Source of the DNA: Acanthochlamys bracteata
Taxonomy: Eukaryota > Streptophyta > Magnoliopsida > Pandanales > Velloziaceae
Length of the DNA: 64,000 bases
Assembly (NCBI GenBank): GCA_019914995.1
Contig: CM034132.1
Coordinates: 4,561,501-4,625,500 of the forward strand
Direction of reading: 5' to 3'
Shown: piece by piece, positions 47,096-64,000 of the stretch
Layout: every line of letters starts with the position of its first letter
Position numbering within the stretch: the first letter of the stretch is position 1
Translations under genes and position numbers: made by a program
Notes under the pieces: model-generated
Databases searched by the model: none
What the model saw: the letters and a program-made list of their open reading frames with translations, nothing else
What the model was told of the DNA's origin: nothing

Positions 47096-49707
47096 AATTC
47101 GTTACCTTCTTCATCTTCTTTCTTCATCTTTCTAGGTCTCTCCATAGATGTTGATAGTGATATAAGAAAAATCTTGTGAAAATGTTATTGTTTTTTATTT
47201 CTTTGTAAACTCATTTTGTTTGTAAAAGACACAGGGTCATGAAATTATGTACTTTTAACAAGTTTGTGATTATAATACATTTCATATTTGTGAGTGGGTT
47301 TGATGAAATCAATTTTTTATAACACCTTTATCGATCAATCTTATGCATTTGAAGTGAAGTAAAAGGCATTATGTAATCATATACATGCGGTGTATAAGAA
47401 GACTATCAGCGGCATCACTACTTCTTAATACTTTTAATGAGCGTCGCTACTAGAACAACAAGGAAAGCAACGTCACTAACACACAGTCATTGAGAATCAA
47501 AACATAATGCTCAAATTAACTATACTTGATCAGTTATATATTTGCAGAGAGATGGATCAGACAGCAATATAGCAAGGCAAAGACAAACATTAGAGAAATG
47601 GAAAAAGATTGAAAGTTTTATGCACTCAGGAGTTAAGGAGCATGGAACGCATGGAAAAAGGGTTGTTTGAATTATTAGTTTACGTCATCCTTTAATTTTC
47701 TAATAACAAAAAGGACCAAGCTGTTGCTGATACAGATCGCAGTGTTTTCTCCAATCTCTACTTATATGGTCACTAATTCCAACTGAAGATACTATGTAAT
47801 GTTATTTTCTCATTCTAAAAGAAATCTCTGTTTATAGGATGAAAATGTCAAAAGAAATCTTTGGTTTTCTTATAGACGATCTCAGAAAGCTCATTATGTA
47901 GGTGTGATGTTGGTCTAGATGAAACAATGACTGACGTATCGATAGAGATCGAAGCTTTTGAACTGAGTCATGATTCGAGTTCTTTCGTCTGATACTATCT
48001 ATATTAACGCTCCAAAACTATCTTAGCCGACAAATACTATATTAACGCTCCAAAACTTCTGGTGTACATATGACACCTATTAACAACATAATTCTTACCA
48101 GTTAACCATGCATCAATAAAGGAACAAAGATTACCCACATAGATGAAGCAAGAAGTTCGCCAAAAGCCAAAACGTTAGCTGCCTAACCTGTACTGAAGAA
48201 TGGTTGATGGAATACATACAATTTACACACTTTTAATTTTCGTACAAATGAACGATGGTAAGTGAATAAGGACTATTCACCACTCTAAACTAAGCTGCAT
48301 TGCATGTTTATAATGTTGAGAATAATAAGAGCAGTACTATGCCTGCTACATCATGCGCCGAAATATATGATTCTGGCTCATTTACATCAATGATGAATTC
48401 TAACGTGCGGGTAAGCTTGTGATGCATGTAAAGTTCTGCAAAGAAGTGGAAATTCAGAAACAACACAAATTACCGTAAAGGAGCGTACAACAATTAAAAA
48501 GAGACCTGGGTGGTTTAGAAGTAGTACTAACATTCTCTGCATTCAAATTCAACCAGGTAGCGAGACGTTAGGTATAAAGATGCTACAAAATAAGATTTCC
48601 ACTACACACGCCCGTCTGAACTAGACAGTCTAGACTTGCGTTTCCTAAACACGAACTACCTATGAGGAGGTAATAGAGAAAGCACATATACTTAAACAGC
48701 CAACAGCTTCTATGAATATCTTTCGTCGTAAGTATATCACAAAAGTAAAGTATAAGATGTGTTCGTATTTACAATTCACTTATAAAAATTACTTCTAATT
48801 CGCTTCTTTTTATTAAAAGAATAATGAGATTCACTTCCAACTGAATTTTTATAATAATTTATTTTTTATTAATTCTCTCAGCTCAAAATGATACAGCTTA
48901 AATGTCACAGTTGCAGAAAAACTGTCTGTAGTGCGGGACTTAGGGAACAGTTAGGCCCGCGGTGAAATAACTGGCACGGGAGATGAACCAGACATTTATC
49001 ATGTCTTGTCATTCGTCCCTTCAGAAACTTCTATACTATGCTAATTAGAATCTATCTAAGGTCTACATTGTCATCGTCGGGAAAAACAAATATCATGACT
49101 TTCGTTCGTCTAACCTCTACATAATAGAACAAGAACTTTTTTACTACGAAAACCTTCGCTGTCAGAACCCACGTGCAGATGAGGAAAGGCTCTCGTGCTC
49201 TGCGGCCAACCTCCGCCTTTCCTCGAAGCAAAAAATTTTCGTGGTTTGTATAAATACATCATCAGCAGAAAGAACAAGAAATTGTGAGATTCCTTTTTCA
49301 GCAATCAGACTTTTCTGATGATATACAACTGACTTGCAAACTGGCCACACATAAAAACAAGTCGAGCAAATCAACAAAGAGACGGCCATTTTTACTCTGA
49401 TCTAAACATCTGACTGCTCAGTAAACACATTTATTACACATGGTAATGCAGGTTGTTTAGCTGTAGCGCCATCTCTGAAGCCTGAGGCCAAGATATAGAC
49501 GCAGGTTTTTGAAATGCCCAATTTGTAACATCTTCTATGCATTCAGCTCTACTAGAATATAGGTTAAAGACCGAGGGTAAATCCTTGCAGAATTGCGTCC
49601 TTCTATGTCAGTCTCAACTGTGGATTGAGATAACATACTCAAAGCTCTGCATTTTGAGTTGCAACTACTTGCAGCCAGTTAAAACCAAACAAGCTCCCAA
49701 CAGTGCT
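47096..49707. other. Intergenic region between convergent MYB and MCM4
   Basis: Holds the 3'UTRs of both genes. 48001-48019 and 48039-48057 form a 19-bp direct repeat (ATATTAACGCTCCAAAACT). 48770-48860 is MITE-like. A 75-codon minus frame at 49162-49389 shows no known motif. Confidence 0.35.
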
Positions 49708-54691
<4,984 letters not shown>

Positions 54692-54760
54692 GGCGGTGCG
54701 GGAATGTGCAACAGAAATTGAGATAGTTAAGAAGAAGACGAAGCGAAAGACGGCTATGAT

Positions 54761-54792
54761 TTTTGGCGGGAAACTCCTGTTTCCCGCCAAAA
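54761..54792 (-). promoter_or_regulatory. Inverted pair of E2F-type sites upstream of MCM4
   Basis: TTTTGGCGGGAAA (54761-54773), a 6-bp spacer CTCCTG, then TTTCCCGCCAAAA (54780-54792): a perfect 13-bp inverted repeat. Each arm contains TTTCCCGCC, the consensus bound by plant E2F/DP. It lies 70-101 bp upstream of the MCM4 ATG, where it could be promoter or early leader. E2F control of MCM genes at G1/S is established in plants and animals; its action here is inferred. Confidence 0.8.
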
Positions 54793-54879
54793 TAGTTAGG
54801 GCGCCGCCAGCCGAGACCCAATCTGTGTGTTCCGTGCAATTAAACACGGAAATGTATTTTTATTTTCATGACTGAATGA

Positions 54880-57240
54880 TCTGATCAAATTATTTTTTAA
54901 TCTATAAAAGTTTTCTCTTATTTAAATATTTTTAATTTATACATTTAACTACTAAAATTTTTTTATCCCTACTTATGTTTATATGTTGACCTACTTTGTA
55001 ATGCATTCATTCATATAGTTTTAGAATATGTAAACAAAATCTGAGAATACTAGTAGAAGTGATAATATAAATTAACGGAGATTCGGATTGATTTATGTAA
55101 TAATTATATCAAAATCGCTCAATAATAACATAATTTATATATTTCTATGTATTAAAATTGTTAATCATAATTCAATCTATTTTATAAACCGGATCAAACT
55201 CGAATTAACTTATCCAATAATCAAAATTATTAAAATGAGACAATAAAAATCAAACTAACAATAATAAATGAAAATTTTTAGGTACTATAAATAAAATACA
55301 AAGAATTACTATTAACTAAATCTATAAAATAAGTATAATCTATAATGATAATTTAAGCCAAAATGATATAAAACTAAATTAATTCAATGCCATTATTCTA
55401 CATATTTTATAATTATTTAATATATGCTATATATATAATTATATGGTTTAATTTAAATAAATTTGAACCTGACCAAAGCTCTTTAATTTATCATGTCAAC
55501 TAACTATTTAACTAAATTGATTTTTGAGTTGAACTCAAGGGACATATCATATATTGCCAACCCTATATACTAGTCGCGACTAGATTTTTAAAAAAAAAGT
55601 TTATAAAGTATGTATATAGACTAGTTGAAGTGTAACGAAAGTTATCTTTGTATTCTACTTTTAACTATAAATATAGCTTTAAATTTCCAAGACTGTTACT
55701 AGTTTTGTATTTTATTTTTTTTTATCTAATTTCTCTTTTGCATGTCTTTCTATGTATGTTATTACAGTTTTAATTTATTAAAATTCTTAACTTATTACTA
55801 AACTATTTATTTATTTTTACTTATTGGATTTTATTTTTATGCATCAAATTCACTATTGCATATTCATGCAAGATATGTATTTCAAATTTAAAATTTGTAC
55901 ACGTTGTACTTTTATTTGCGGTGCTCAAGCTAATATAAATGCATGTTCATAACTATGAAATCATCAGAACTTAATTAATTTTATTAAGTTTTAATTGCAC
56001 ATGAATTTAATACTATTGTATTGTATTTTACATAATTTTTCTAAAACTTTTGCTATGAATTCTCACTTTTTTTAAATGTTGTGAACAACTATAGTTGGGA
56101 TAGAACTCAAATTATTCATATTGTCATAATTTGTTATTGACAATAAGGTGTGTTCTTATGGGTTAGAAGTGAGTTATTAAGAAGTGCATTATTCAGAAAT
56201 GAGTTATTATAAATAGTATTATTAGAAGGATTAAATTTTTATATTTTTTTATAGAAAAAAATGAATTAGAAGTGACTTATTAATGTTCTTTTGTGTAGCT
56301 AAAAAAAAGTTAGAAGTCACTTTTTATTAGAAAAAAGTGAGTTATAAGGGTGAAAAGAATACACACACATAGTGAGTTCAGAATAAATATTAGATATATT
56401 GAAAGACTAAACTTGCAAGTAATATTTATTTGTTTATTTTGAAATTTACAAAGATGCTAAGAAGAACTTCTTAGTCTTAAGTTAGTTTTAAGTTCTCCGA
56501 ATCACCATGTACTTCGTCAGAGTTTTAACTAACTTGATCCGAAAAATCATATTTTAACTGTGGATTTTCAAAATTCATCAATGTATAAGTGTCTTACCAT
56601 TAAAACAAGGTATGGGAACAAACTATACGGGCTAGTATGGAGTACTGTCACACATAATTGAATAAGAATATTTTTGTGAAAGTTGGCTCATGGATGTCTT
56701 CCCTATAGTCTTTTTTTTATGTAAAGAAGATTTGCGACCTCTCCTTTATGATAATGTTGTCATGATGCAAATGAAAAGAGGATTATCTTATACTTCACTA
56801 TTGCAATTCCTACTCAGTTTGGCTTTCTATTCTCATATAGTGTTAGTTTTCATGTGAAATCATTATAGTGGTGTAAATTTGGAAGTTGTAGTCTGATTTT
56901 TCCACCCGAATCGATCCACTCGTAAATTAACAAATCGGTCCAACCCTATTTAATTGGCCGAAGTAGTCTGGGCCTTCTATCATGTCTCGATCAACGACTA
57001 AAAATTGAATTTGACCCTTGACTTTTATGTATTTCAGATTTTTTCAACTAGAGAAATCCCTTTTCCCACATTCTACTTTCTTATTTCATTTTCAAATCTC
57101 AAGTTCTGATTCCACATTCTTAAAAACCTCTCTTAATATTCGTACTTCTTTGTATTGTAAATGGATCCAAATATGCTTTCTATTGATCTTGATATTGATA
57201 ACTATAGGATTGATGACTGAAATTTGATGAAATAGAGGTT
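54880..57240. other. AT-rich intergenic DNA with MITE-like block
   Basis: No gene seen. 56150-56350 is AT-rich with opposed AGAAGTGAGTTATT and AATAACTC-type strings near its ends, resembling a MITE and related to 44370-44490 and 48770-48860. Some gypsy-like GATCGATCC phrases occur near 56900. Confidence 0.3.
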
Positions 57241-58429
57241 ACCCACATAGATGAAGAAGAGGCAATTCCTCCAACGCAAAGGAATTTTCAATAAAAAAGG
57301 TGAGAGTTTCTTTAATGCTGAGTTTGGGAAGTAGTTTGGCTTTGACATTAATAAGTAATACCAACAGACATCGACATTAGCTGTTGTGGTTCCTATTAAT
57401 TTTGGTTATAACAAATACGGAAGAATTATAATGATGCTTTGAATATTAGGGCATGGAAAATCTAAAGACTCTCAGCTTGAAAGATGACTGTGAAGGTATT
57501 TTACATTATATTTTCAACATTATTATATTGTAATAACCCAAATTTTTACATCAGTTATACTACAACATGGATAGATGAAAAGTAGGAAAAGATCGAGTCA
57601 AGAAAGCATCTACATTGATCGAGAAAAGTTTTCAAAGATATGAAGTTGACATGTTGATTGTTGGAATTTTTTGGACAAACAGAAGACGATCAATTAGCTA
57701 GTTTCTAATTGAATTTGTGAGCACTCTAGCAATTGATGGAAGCCTTATCTTTTTGAAACTCGTTAAGGGCCATGCAAACTACATGACCGAGGACTTTAGA
57801 AGATGGCACATTGGAAGATGTCATCCCAATCAGTTTAGAAGAAATTTTATTGCGCAAGTGTTCAGGTTAATAGCTAAGTTAAAAGGAAAGTTTTTGAACG
57901 TATTTAGACAAGATTTTGGAAGCAATTCAAAGTCATATTTCGAGGACTTGTTAGATGACATATGTACTACAAATCTACACCAATTTTCTAAGCGACTTAT
58001 TGAATAGCAGTCGAAAATCAAGGTGTAAAGAACAAAGAAAAATCTAATGTTCTTATACTTGGAAAGTTGTTAATTAGAATTGAAGCTCTCTCTTCTATCC
58101 GTTTGGTCGATGTTTCTTGATACAGTAAACTTGCATTCCATAATACAATGTTGCAAGGGAATATTTGTGCAAAATTACCAATAAACCAAAAGGAAAGAGA
58201 TATTGCAAAGCAAAGAAATCCAACCAAAGCTGAACTCTTCTCCAACTGTTAGATTGCTAATCGTGTCCTCATGTTTCGAGCTCAATTACTCTCATCTCAG
58301 CCATCCGATTGGAGATCTATTTGTTTTTCTTCTTAAAGAAGACACATCAGAGTTATCATACGTTATTTGAGCAAATAATATGAAGTAAAGAAGTCAAGGG
58401 AGAATGGTTCCTGGTTGCACTAGAAGGAA
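57241..58429. other. Unassigned sequence before the SIRE gag
   Basis: A 96-codon plus frame (57717-58007) lacks recognisable motifs. The location next to gag suggests retroelement-derived leader or LTR material, but I could not show it. Confidence 0.25.
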
Positions 58430-59420
58430 GACCATCCAATCTCTCCCCTTTGTTTAATGGAACTAACTATGGTTAATAGAAAACTAAAATGATGATATAC
58501 GTTCAAGCAAAAGACTATCTACTATGGAACATTATCCAAATGGCATAACCGTTCTCAAACTCTTTCCAAATTGCAACGACAATGATAGATAAATATATCT
58601 CTCTTAATGCTTGTGAAATGAATTTATTGTATTGTGGTTTGAATTCAAGTGAATTTAGTCAATATTTGTTCTTGATCCACAGCAAACAAATTTGGGATAA
58701 ATTAGAGGTGACTCACAAAGGAACAACTCAAGTGGAGGAGACGCGCATGAATCTACTCATGCACAATTATGAAAATTTTAGAATGGACAAATGCGAGTCC
58801 ATAACACAGATGTACTAAACATTCACAAACAACCTGTTAACGAACCTTAGTAAAGATTTTAGGAATGAAGAACTCAAATGGAAGATCATGGAGCGGTTCT
58901 TCCGTTATACAGCTCGAAATTAGATGCTATAGAAGAGAACTATGAATTTCCTACCATGACGTTGGACGAGCTAATAGAAAAGTTTATCGCAAAAGAACTA
59001 TCACTGAATAAGTGTGAAGAAGAACCACGTGCACTTGCACTAAAAATCAGTAAAAACTCGGTAAATTCCTCTTGCTCTTCTTCTCATGAAGATGATATTG
59101 TATTGCTTACTAAGGACAAACAAGATGAAGAGAAGATCTAGAAGAAAGGAAATGAAACTGGATAGTTAAGGTGAAAGCAATCAAGACACAAATTGCTTCA
59201 ATTGCAACAAGTCGGCATTTTAGAAATGAATGTTGTTATGCTAAAAAGCAAGAAAAAAGACAGCAAAAAGAAGAAGGTAATGGCCTCACTGAATGACGAG
59301 GACGAACCTTTAGAGGAGAATGAGAGAGAGTCTGAAGCAACAAATATCTGTTTCATGGCAAAAGATGAAACTGATTATGAAGTACAATATTCTAACTTTG
59401 ATTTTTTCCTTTGAAGAGAT
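58430..59420 (+). pseudogene. SIRE/Maximus-type copia Gag
   Basis: Plus-strand blocks: LFNGTNYG, stop, KTKMMIYVQAKDYLLWNII (58450-58530), KQIWDKLEVTHKGTTQVEET (58684-58743), FRMDKCESITQMY (58780-58818), then after a stop FTNNLL and FRNEELKWKI (58820-58890), TMTLDELIEKFIAKEL (about 58955-59000), a knuckle remnant CFNCNKSAF (about 59190-59220), and a Lys-rich then acidic tail ending TNICFMAKDETDYE (59340-59385). This order is the UBN2-type Gag of SIRE elements. Several frameshifts and stops inactivate it. No pol follows; gypsy sequence of opposite strand begins shortly after, so the element is truncated. Confidence 0.75.
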
Positions 59421-60181
59421 GCATTTCCATTAGTTACTTCATTCTGTTCTAAGCATGAAGCATTTGAAAATGCAAGTCATGCATAATTGCTTCCGTTCAT
59501 GAAACTTTGTATCTAGTTTATCTGAATAAATGGGTCTTGATGAAAAAGCGACCAACGGAGAAGGAGATTTGCTATAGACAATCTTGGAACGGGAAATGCT
59601 GGTCTAAGAGTGAATGCTGGTGTTGTAAAAGTACTCAACTAAATGTAGCCAACATAGCCAATGCTGAGTATGCTCACTGAAAAAGCAGCACATGTAAATT
59701 CCTAGTTCCCATTTTAAGGACTTCTGTTTGAGCATTGGATAAATGATGGTACGATGGACTTATGTGAAGGGAAGTCCATTATAGGTGATAGAGCTCTTAC
59801 CTTAGAATGAGCTATGGCAAGAAAAAATCACCATCAGAAATAATGGTACATGAAAACTTATGCAGACGAAGTATCTCTTTAGCAAAATTGGTAGTGACAT
59901 CGGTTGTCCTGTACTATTACATGTGCGGAACAAATTAGGAATATTTTGATAGTCTATCGATCACAATCATGATATCATCCTAGCCATCAGACACCGAAAG
60001 TCCCTCAACAAAGTCCATTGAGTATGATTGGGATTTAGTAACAGCTGAAGCAGCTCGACAGGACGCAAACACTCTATTTTACCTGAGCGCAAGTAATATA
60101 TGTGGTAATGTAATGCTGGTCGTCTTTGGATAGACCTTTCTAGTGAAATTATCAAGAGGGACTCTTGCTTATGTTTAGAAC

Positions 60182-60254
60182 TAACCTCTATGATAGTTGT
60201 TTGCCGAATTATGAGGATTAAAATGTTGTTTGCATAAAGGAGGATCGGTGCTAC
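60182..60254. repeat. 73-bp direct repeat, left copy, abutting the nested LTR
   Basis: Identical to 61646-61718 except at two positions. It ends GCTAC exactly at the LTR start. It belongs to the host gypsy pol, so the right copy is the extra one. Confidence 0.85.
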
Positions 60255-61645
60255 TGGTGTGCTCAAATATGTACATAATATTATGCTCTGTTGCATCATA
60301 TATGCTTACTTTTTATTTAGGAAAACTTATAAAAAAACCTTAATTTTTTATTTTTCTTAATTTTGAGCAATTCCGTGCAGTCTGAGAGTTTTTTATGAAA
60401 ATTTGACTTTTCTGTGAAACTTTTGTGAGCAACCAACTGGATTTAAAAGCCAAGATATTCAAGTTCGTAAATGAATTATTTCAGAATTTTCTGGGCAATT
60501 ATTTGATATATATTCATAAGAGAAGTTGAGATACGATGCAGACCTGAATCATGTGCGCAGTTTCTGAGACGAGTGCACTTGACGGCTTTTTCGATTTTTA
60601 AGTGATATATGTCATATATGGTTGAAAACATAAGACATTGATCTTAATTTTAAATATTTTAATTTATTTTTTGGAAGCCAAATAGACCCCAAAACGGTGT
60701 AGACAAACAGGTAGATAGAGAGTTCGGATTAGTTTAAACTGCACCAAACTAATTATGGAAAGAAAAAATCCTATGGTTTTAAATACCCAATTTTTTGGAT
60801 TTCCAAGGTGGGGGGCAACAGGAGAGAGCAGGAAGAGCGGCTCATCTAAGGTTTATTTTCTAGGGTTCTTACCGCTGGAACGAGGAGAAAGACGGACGGA
60901 AGTACTCAGTAAAGAAAAGAGACGACAGTTCGCTCGACACCACTCTTTGTTTAGAGTTTTTTGTTTTATCTCTCATATTTCTTTTTGTTTTGTTAGATCT
61001 GAAAATTATGAACTAAATTCTCCTTACTGGGGCTATGATGTAGCCTAACTATGATGATTTAATTTTTAATTCTATACTATTCGAAGTTTTATAATTGATT
61101 ATTGAGTATTCATTACCGTGTTTAGTGCTTTTGAGTATGTGGCCCAATATTCAATCGATTTGAGATTCGTATTGAGACATAGATGTGGTGTATGAATTAG
61201 TCTTTGTGACGAATGTCATGAATTGCATGAGAGACAGAGATGTACTCCTATGGTTCATGCAGTTAATAGAGGATGTCATAGAACTTAATAAGGTTTGTTG
61301 TATGTTAATTCACATAGAGATATAGTGAGTTATTGCATGAAAGTATTTTTGGTATTGTTTGAGAAAATATATCAAAGAAATTAGAGTTTTCCAACCATCA
61401 ATAAAGATTATATACTTCGATAGCACGAATATAAAGTTGAATTGGATTAGTTACGGTGAAATCAAATGCCCTAGCGCTTAAGTCATTGAAATCTTACGAG
61501 TGTTAGTTTTAGCTTGTTTTGCTTTCTTTAGTTTTAGCATTAATTTTTTTAGATCGATTGTTCAAATAATTCTGAAATTAGTTATTTTTGGTACTTAATA
61601 AGTTAATCAATCATCGTAGGAACGATACTTTTCTCATCATTGTAT
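60255..61645 (+). mobile_element. Second copy of the gypsy LTR, 3' end missing
   Basis: Closely similar to 11770-13150 from its start (TGGTGTGCTCAAATATG) through CTCATCATTGTATT, but it lacks the last 32-33 bp (the CGTACACTTGCGACAGCAACA end). The right 73-bp repeat copy takes their place. No internal element sequence accompanies it. Confidence 0.8.
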
Positions 61646-61718
61646 TAACCTCTATGATAGTTGTTTGCCGTATTATGAAGATTAAAATGTTGTTTGCATA
61701 AAGGAGGATCGGTGCTAC
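61646..61718. repeat. 73-bp direct repeat, right copy
   Basis: Starts TAACCTCTATGATAG and ends GGTGCTAC. It replaces the lost LTR terminus and leads back into the gypsy pol sequence (CCATAGCGTG). Confidence 0.85.
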
Positions 61719-62376
61719 CCATAGCGTGTGATTGTATAGAAGGAACCCATTAGTGATCTACAGGTTTGGTTGAGTGCTAAAGTGGCAGCTTCCATAAGTG
61801 TGGCCATAGCTGGGTCATCTTATTGAACGTTGCAATTTATCTCAAAGTGATGAGAGTTGAGTGGAAACAACCACAAGAAAAGCATATAGACATTGATAGA
61901 GCATTGATCAGAACACTCTCCTTTCCTACATGGTACTTAATTTATAAAATGTCCATATTAGTTTCGACCAACCATCTGTGCTATTGGTGAGTCGTCTTAA
62001 TGTGAAAACGGTTGCGCAAGAGATACGTTCGCCTCCTTTAGACTGCTAGTATAAGAGCCATTAACTTCTTCTCATAAATACGATTACTAGCAGCTGATGC
62101 AGAGGGAGCCTATCTAAAATATGCAAGAGGTTTCGAGTCTTGGATAGCATGACCCTCAATGCCTTTGTCGGAAGATTTGAGGAAATCAAGAGCAATCAAA
62201 ACTTAAGTGAATATCACTGCATGCTTCAGCTGAGTGACGATTGTAGGAACTTTTCGTGACCAATTAAGAAAATCCTACTCCAAAAGCATAGTCAGAGGTG
62301 CAGTAATGTGCCCATAACCCTTGATGAAAAGCTTGTAATAGCTCATGAGGGCAAAGCATTCTCGTAAGATGGCTTG

Positions 62377-64000
62377 TGTTGGAGCCCCAAGTTTACATTA
62401 ATGATACCAAATGTTTAACAACTATAGTTTATGCTTTAAATGGACAGTATGTTTGTTTTGTAAGTGCTAAGTAATTCTAGGAAAGAAAGAAAAATCTTTA
62501 GAAAAAATAATCAACTATTAATGTTATTTTCTGAGCAGACACTAGTTGCTAAAAAATTCGAAGTCATTTCCAATATAAGTTCAAGCCTGATTTTGGTCGC
62601 ATTTGAACCGAAGCAAACGAAGAACATCATGCACACTACAAATTTCACTTAAATGCCGATCAAATCGTGTATTGTACAAGTTAGAGAATTCGTTGAACTT
62701 TAAAAGAAATTAAAATAATTTTCTATAGAAGCCTTGTTAATGTCGATGGTGATTTTTCTGATGCGATTTGATCCAATTTTCTTGTCCAAGGTAAATTTTG
62801 AAGAGACAGAGCAAGTTATATGCACTATCATTTCGTACCAAAAGATATAGCAAATCACAACAACTTAAGCAGGAAATCTTATTGCAAATAGCATAAAGAG
62901 ATAGGTATTGCTAGCAAATTTTGTGCAATCTCACAAGACAAATTCAAACTTCAATCCAGACGATCCTGCAAGCAATGTTGCAAAGACGAATCATACACAA
63001 TGTCCTCTATTGTTTACATAAATCTTATACAAAATTATGAAATTTGTTACTTAGAGAAATTTATTAGAGCAAGCAAAAATCTGATGATGAACAATATAGA
63101 GAATATTTTCTAATAATTTCATATGCATATTCAATCATGAAAGTTGAATACATGTTAGATCTATTTGTAAGAATTTGACTGGAGATATTCCTACAACAAT
63201 TCTCTACATCAATTCTCACAAAATTACGTGACAAGTTGTGTAAAAACTATCGTACATTTAAAAAAGCTTGAGAACAAACAAAACTAGAAGGAAGATTCTT
63301 CACGAGAAATTCATATGCAATTTCACCACGAATTCTAGCTGCATGTAAATCCAAGTTGCAAGGTTACATCAAAAGGAACATCTCAGCCCTATTTTCGCAC
63401 TAAGAAAACCTGCGAATATTCAAACATTCGAAGATAATAAATAGGATAGGAAGAATTAAAAAGAGTAAGTAGCTGTCAGATAAAGAGCATGTGGTCAACA
63501 TATTGCTAACAACAAAAACGTAGGGGACAAAGAAGTGATCATTATCTGTTGTCCTCATCAACAATCATTCATCAGTATGTAAGTAGTAGAATGCTCTAAC
63601 TAGACAATACTACCAATGAAAGATTGAAAAAAGGCTCACACATGCAAACAAGGATCAATCATTGAGGTCTGATTACCTATCACTCGTGAATCTAGACCTA
63701 TCTATTGAAACTACAGTTGACAGAAATGACTGATTCATTGTAGCGGCATCAGAAGGGACTCGACAAGACAAGCAACGACCTCAAGACCAGTTGAATTTCA
63801 TATGCTGATAATTGGAGATATAAGAAGCACGAAGCGTCTGAAAAGAAGGAGAATAATAGATCACAAGAAGAAGAGATATTCGAGTTTAAGTTTTAATAAC
63901 ATAAACCATTTTGACTCTTTTCTTCTGAGCTGTCTGATTTAGGAACTCTAACACCTGAAGATATCAGAATGGGCCAATCCAGCATTACTTGTATTTTGGA
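62377..64000 (+). repeat. SIRE-type LTR, plus strand, runs off right edge
   Basis: Starts TGTTGGAGCCCCAAG and then matches the opening of 28816-30811 in layout (AATGATACCAAATG..., TATAGTTTATG). It inserts into gypsy RT/RNase H. At least 1.6 kb is present, consistent with the roughly 2-kb LTRs elsewhere in this window. The far end is outside the window. Confidence 0.6.

Larger units (their letters stand above)
59760..62376 (-). mobile_element. Ty3/gypsy pol remnant, minus strand, split by an LTR
   Basis: Minus strand, right to left: RT/RNase H segment with ILRECFALMSYYKLFIKGYG then HITAPLTMLLE (62260-62350, equal to L-R-G-F-x-G-L-T-G-Y-Y-R-K-F-V-x-G-Y-G), ALDFLKSSDKGIEGHAIQD (about 62150-62205), further RNase H debris to about 61720, and integrase SMDFVEGLSVSDGQDDIMIV then IDRLSKYSYF (59950-60030). 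The order matches gypsy. Stops and frameshifts occur throughout. It is interrupted by a gypsy LTR (60255-61645) and cut on the right by a SIRE LTR at 62377. Confidence 0.75.

Noticed and set aside
57717..58007. 96-codon plus ORF considered as a transposase or host gene
   Set aside because: No catalytic motif or family resemblance was found; left as unassigned.

Overview
This window is AT-rich nuclear DNA from a flowering plant, probably a eudicot. Genes have many short exons with GT-AG introns, an R2R3-MYB and a plant-specific SIAMESE-RELATED cell-cycle inhibitor are present, and most of the rest is decayed LTR retrotransposons (Ty1/copia Tork and SIRE types, Ty3/gypsy types, one TRIM) plus MITE-like repeats. 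Nothing looks bacterial or viral, and I see no pararetroviral sequence. The species cannot be named from sequence alone.

Three intact protein-coding genes are supported. (1) A single-exon SIAMESE-RELATED (SMR6-like) CDK inhibitor lies at 17654-17983 on the plus strand. (2) A three-exon R2R3-MYB factor of the MYB86/MYB61 type lies at 45976-47095 on the plus strand. (3) An 18-exon MCM4 replication-licensing helicase gene lies at 49708-54691 on the minus strand; all its exon joins keep frame and give 824 residues. MYB and MCM4 are tail to tail. Upstream of MCM4 is a 13-bp perfect inverted repeat made of two E2F-type sites. SMR and MCM4 act on opposite sides of S-phase entry, but they are about 32 kb apart and separated by transposons, so I read this as coincidence.

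Layout: 1-4.3 kb holds exon-like, broken coding segments of an unrecognised minus-strand gene. 4.8-7.8 kb is an internally deleted Ty3/gypsy element with two LTRs. 8.5-9.2 kb is a solo LTR with a perfect target-site duplication, next to a possible orphan first exon. 10.3-16.0 kb is a decayed Tork copia element with a gypsy solo LTR nested in it. SMR follows, then repeats and intergenic DNA. 22.5-35.8 kb is a mosaic of SIRE-type LTRs in both orientations, a chromovirus integrase fragment and a copia gag fragment. 35.8-42.3 kb is a plus-strand gypsy element with a solo LTR in its gag and a complete TRIM in its 3' LTR. MYB and MCM4 follow. 54.9-58.4 kb is AT-rich intergenic DNA. 58.4-64 kb is a SIRE gag remnant, a minus-strand gypsy pol split by an LTR that is flanked by a 73-bp duplication, and a further SIRE LTR running off the right edge.

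I did not find a convincing undescribed system. The points most worth a second look are the E2F palindrome, the odd duplication around the second gypsy LTR, the deletion derivative at 4.8-7.8 kb, and the unassigned coding-like segments at 1-4.3, 9.3-9.6 and 30.8-31.1 kb. Exon boundaries come from reading splice signals and frame by eye; element ends are approximate unless a target duplication is stated.
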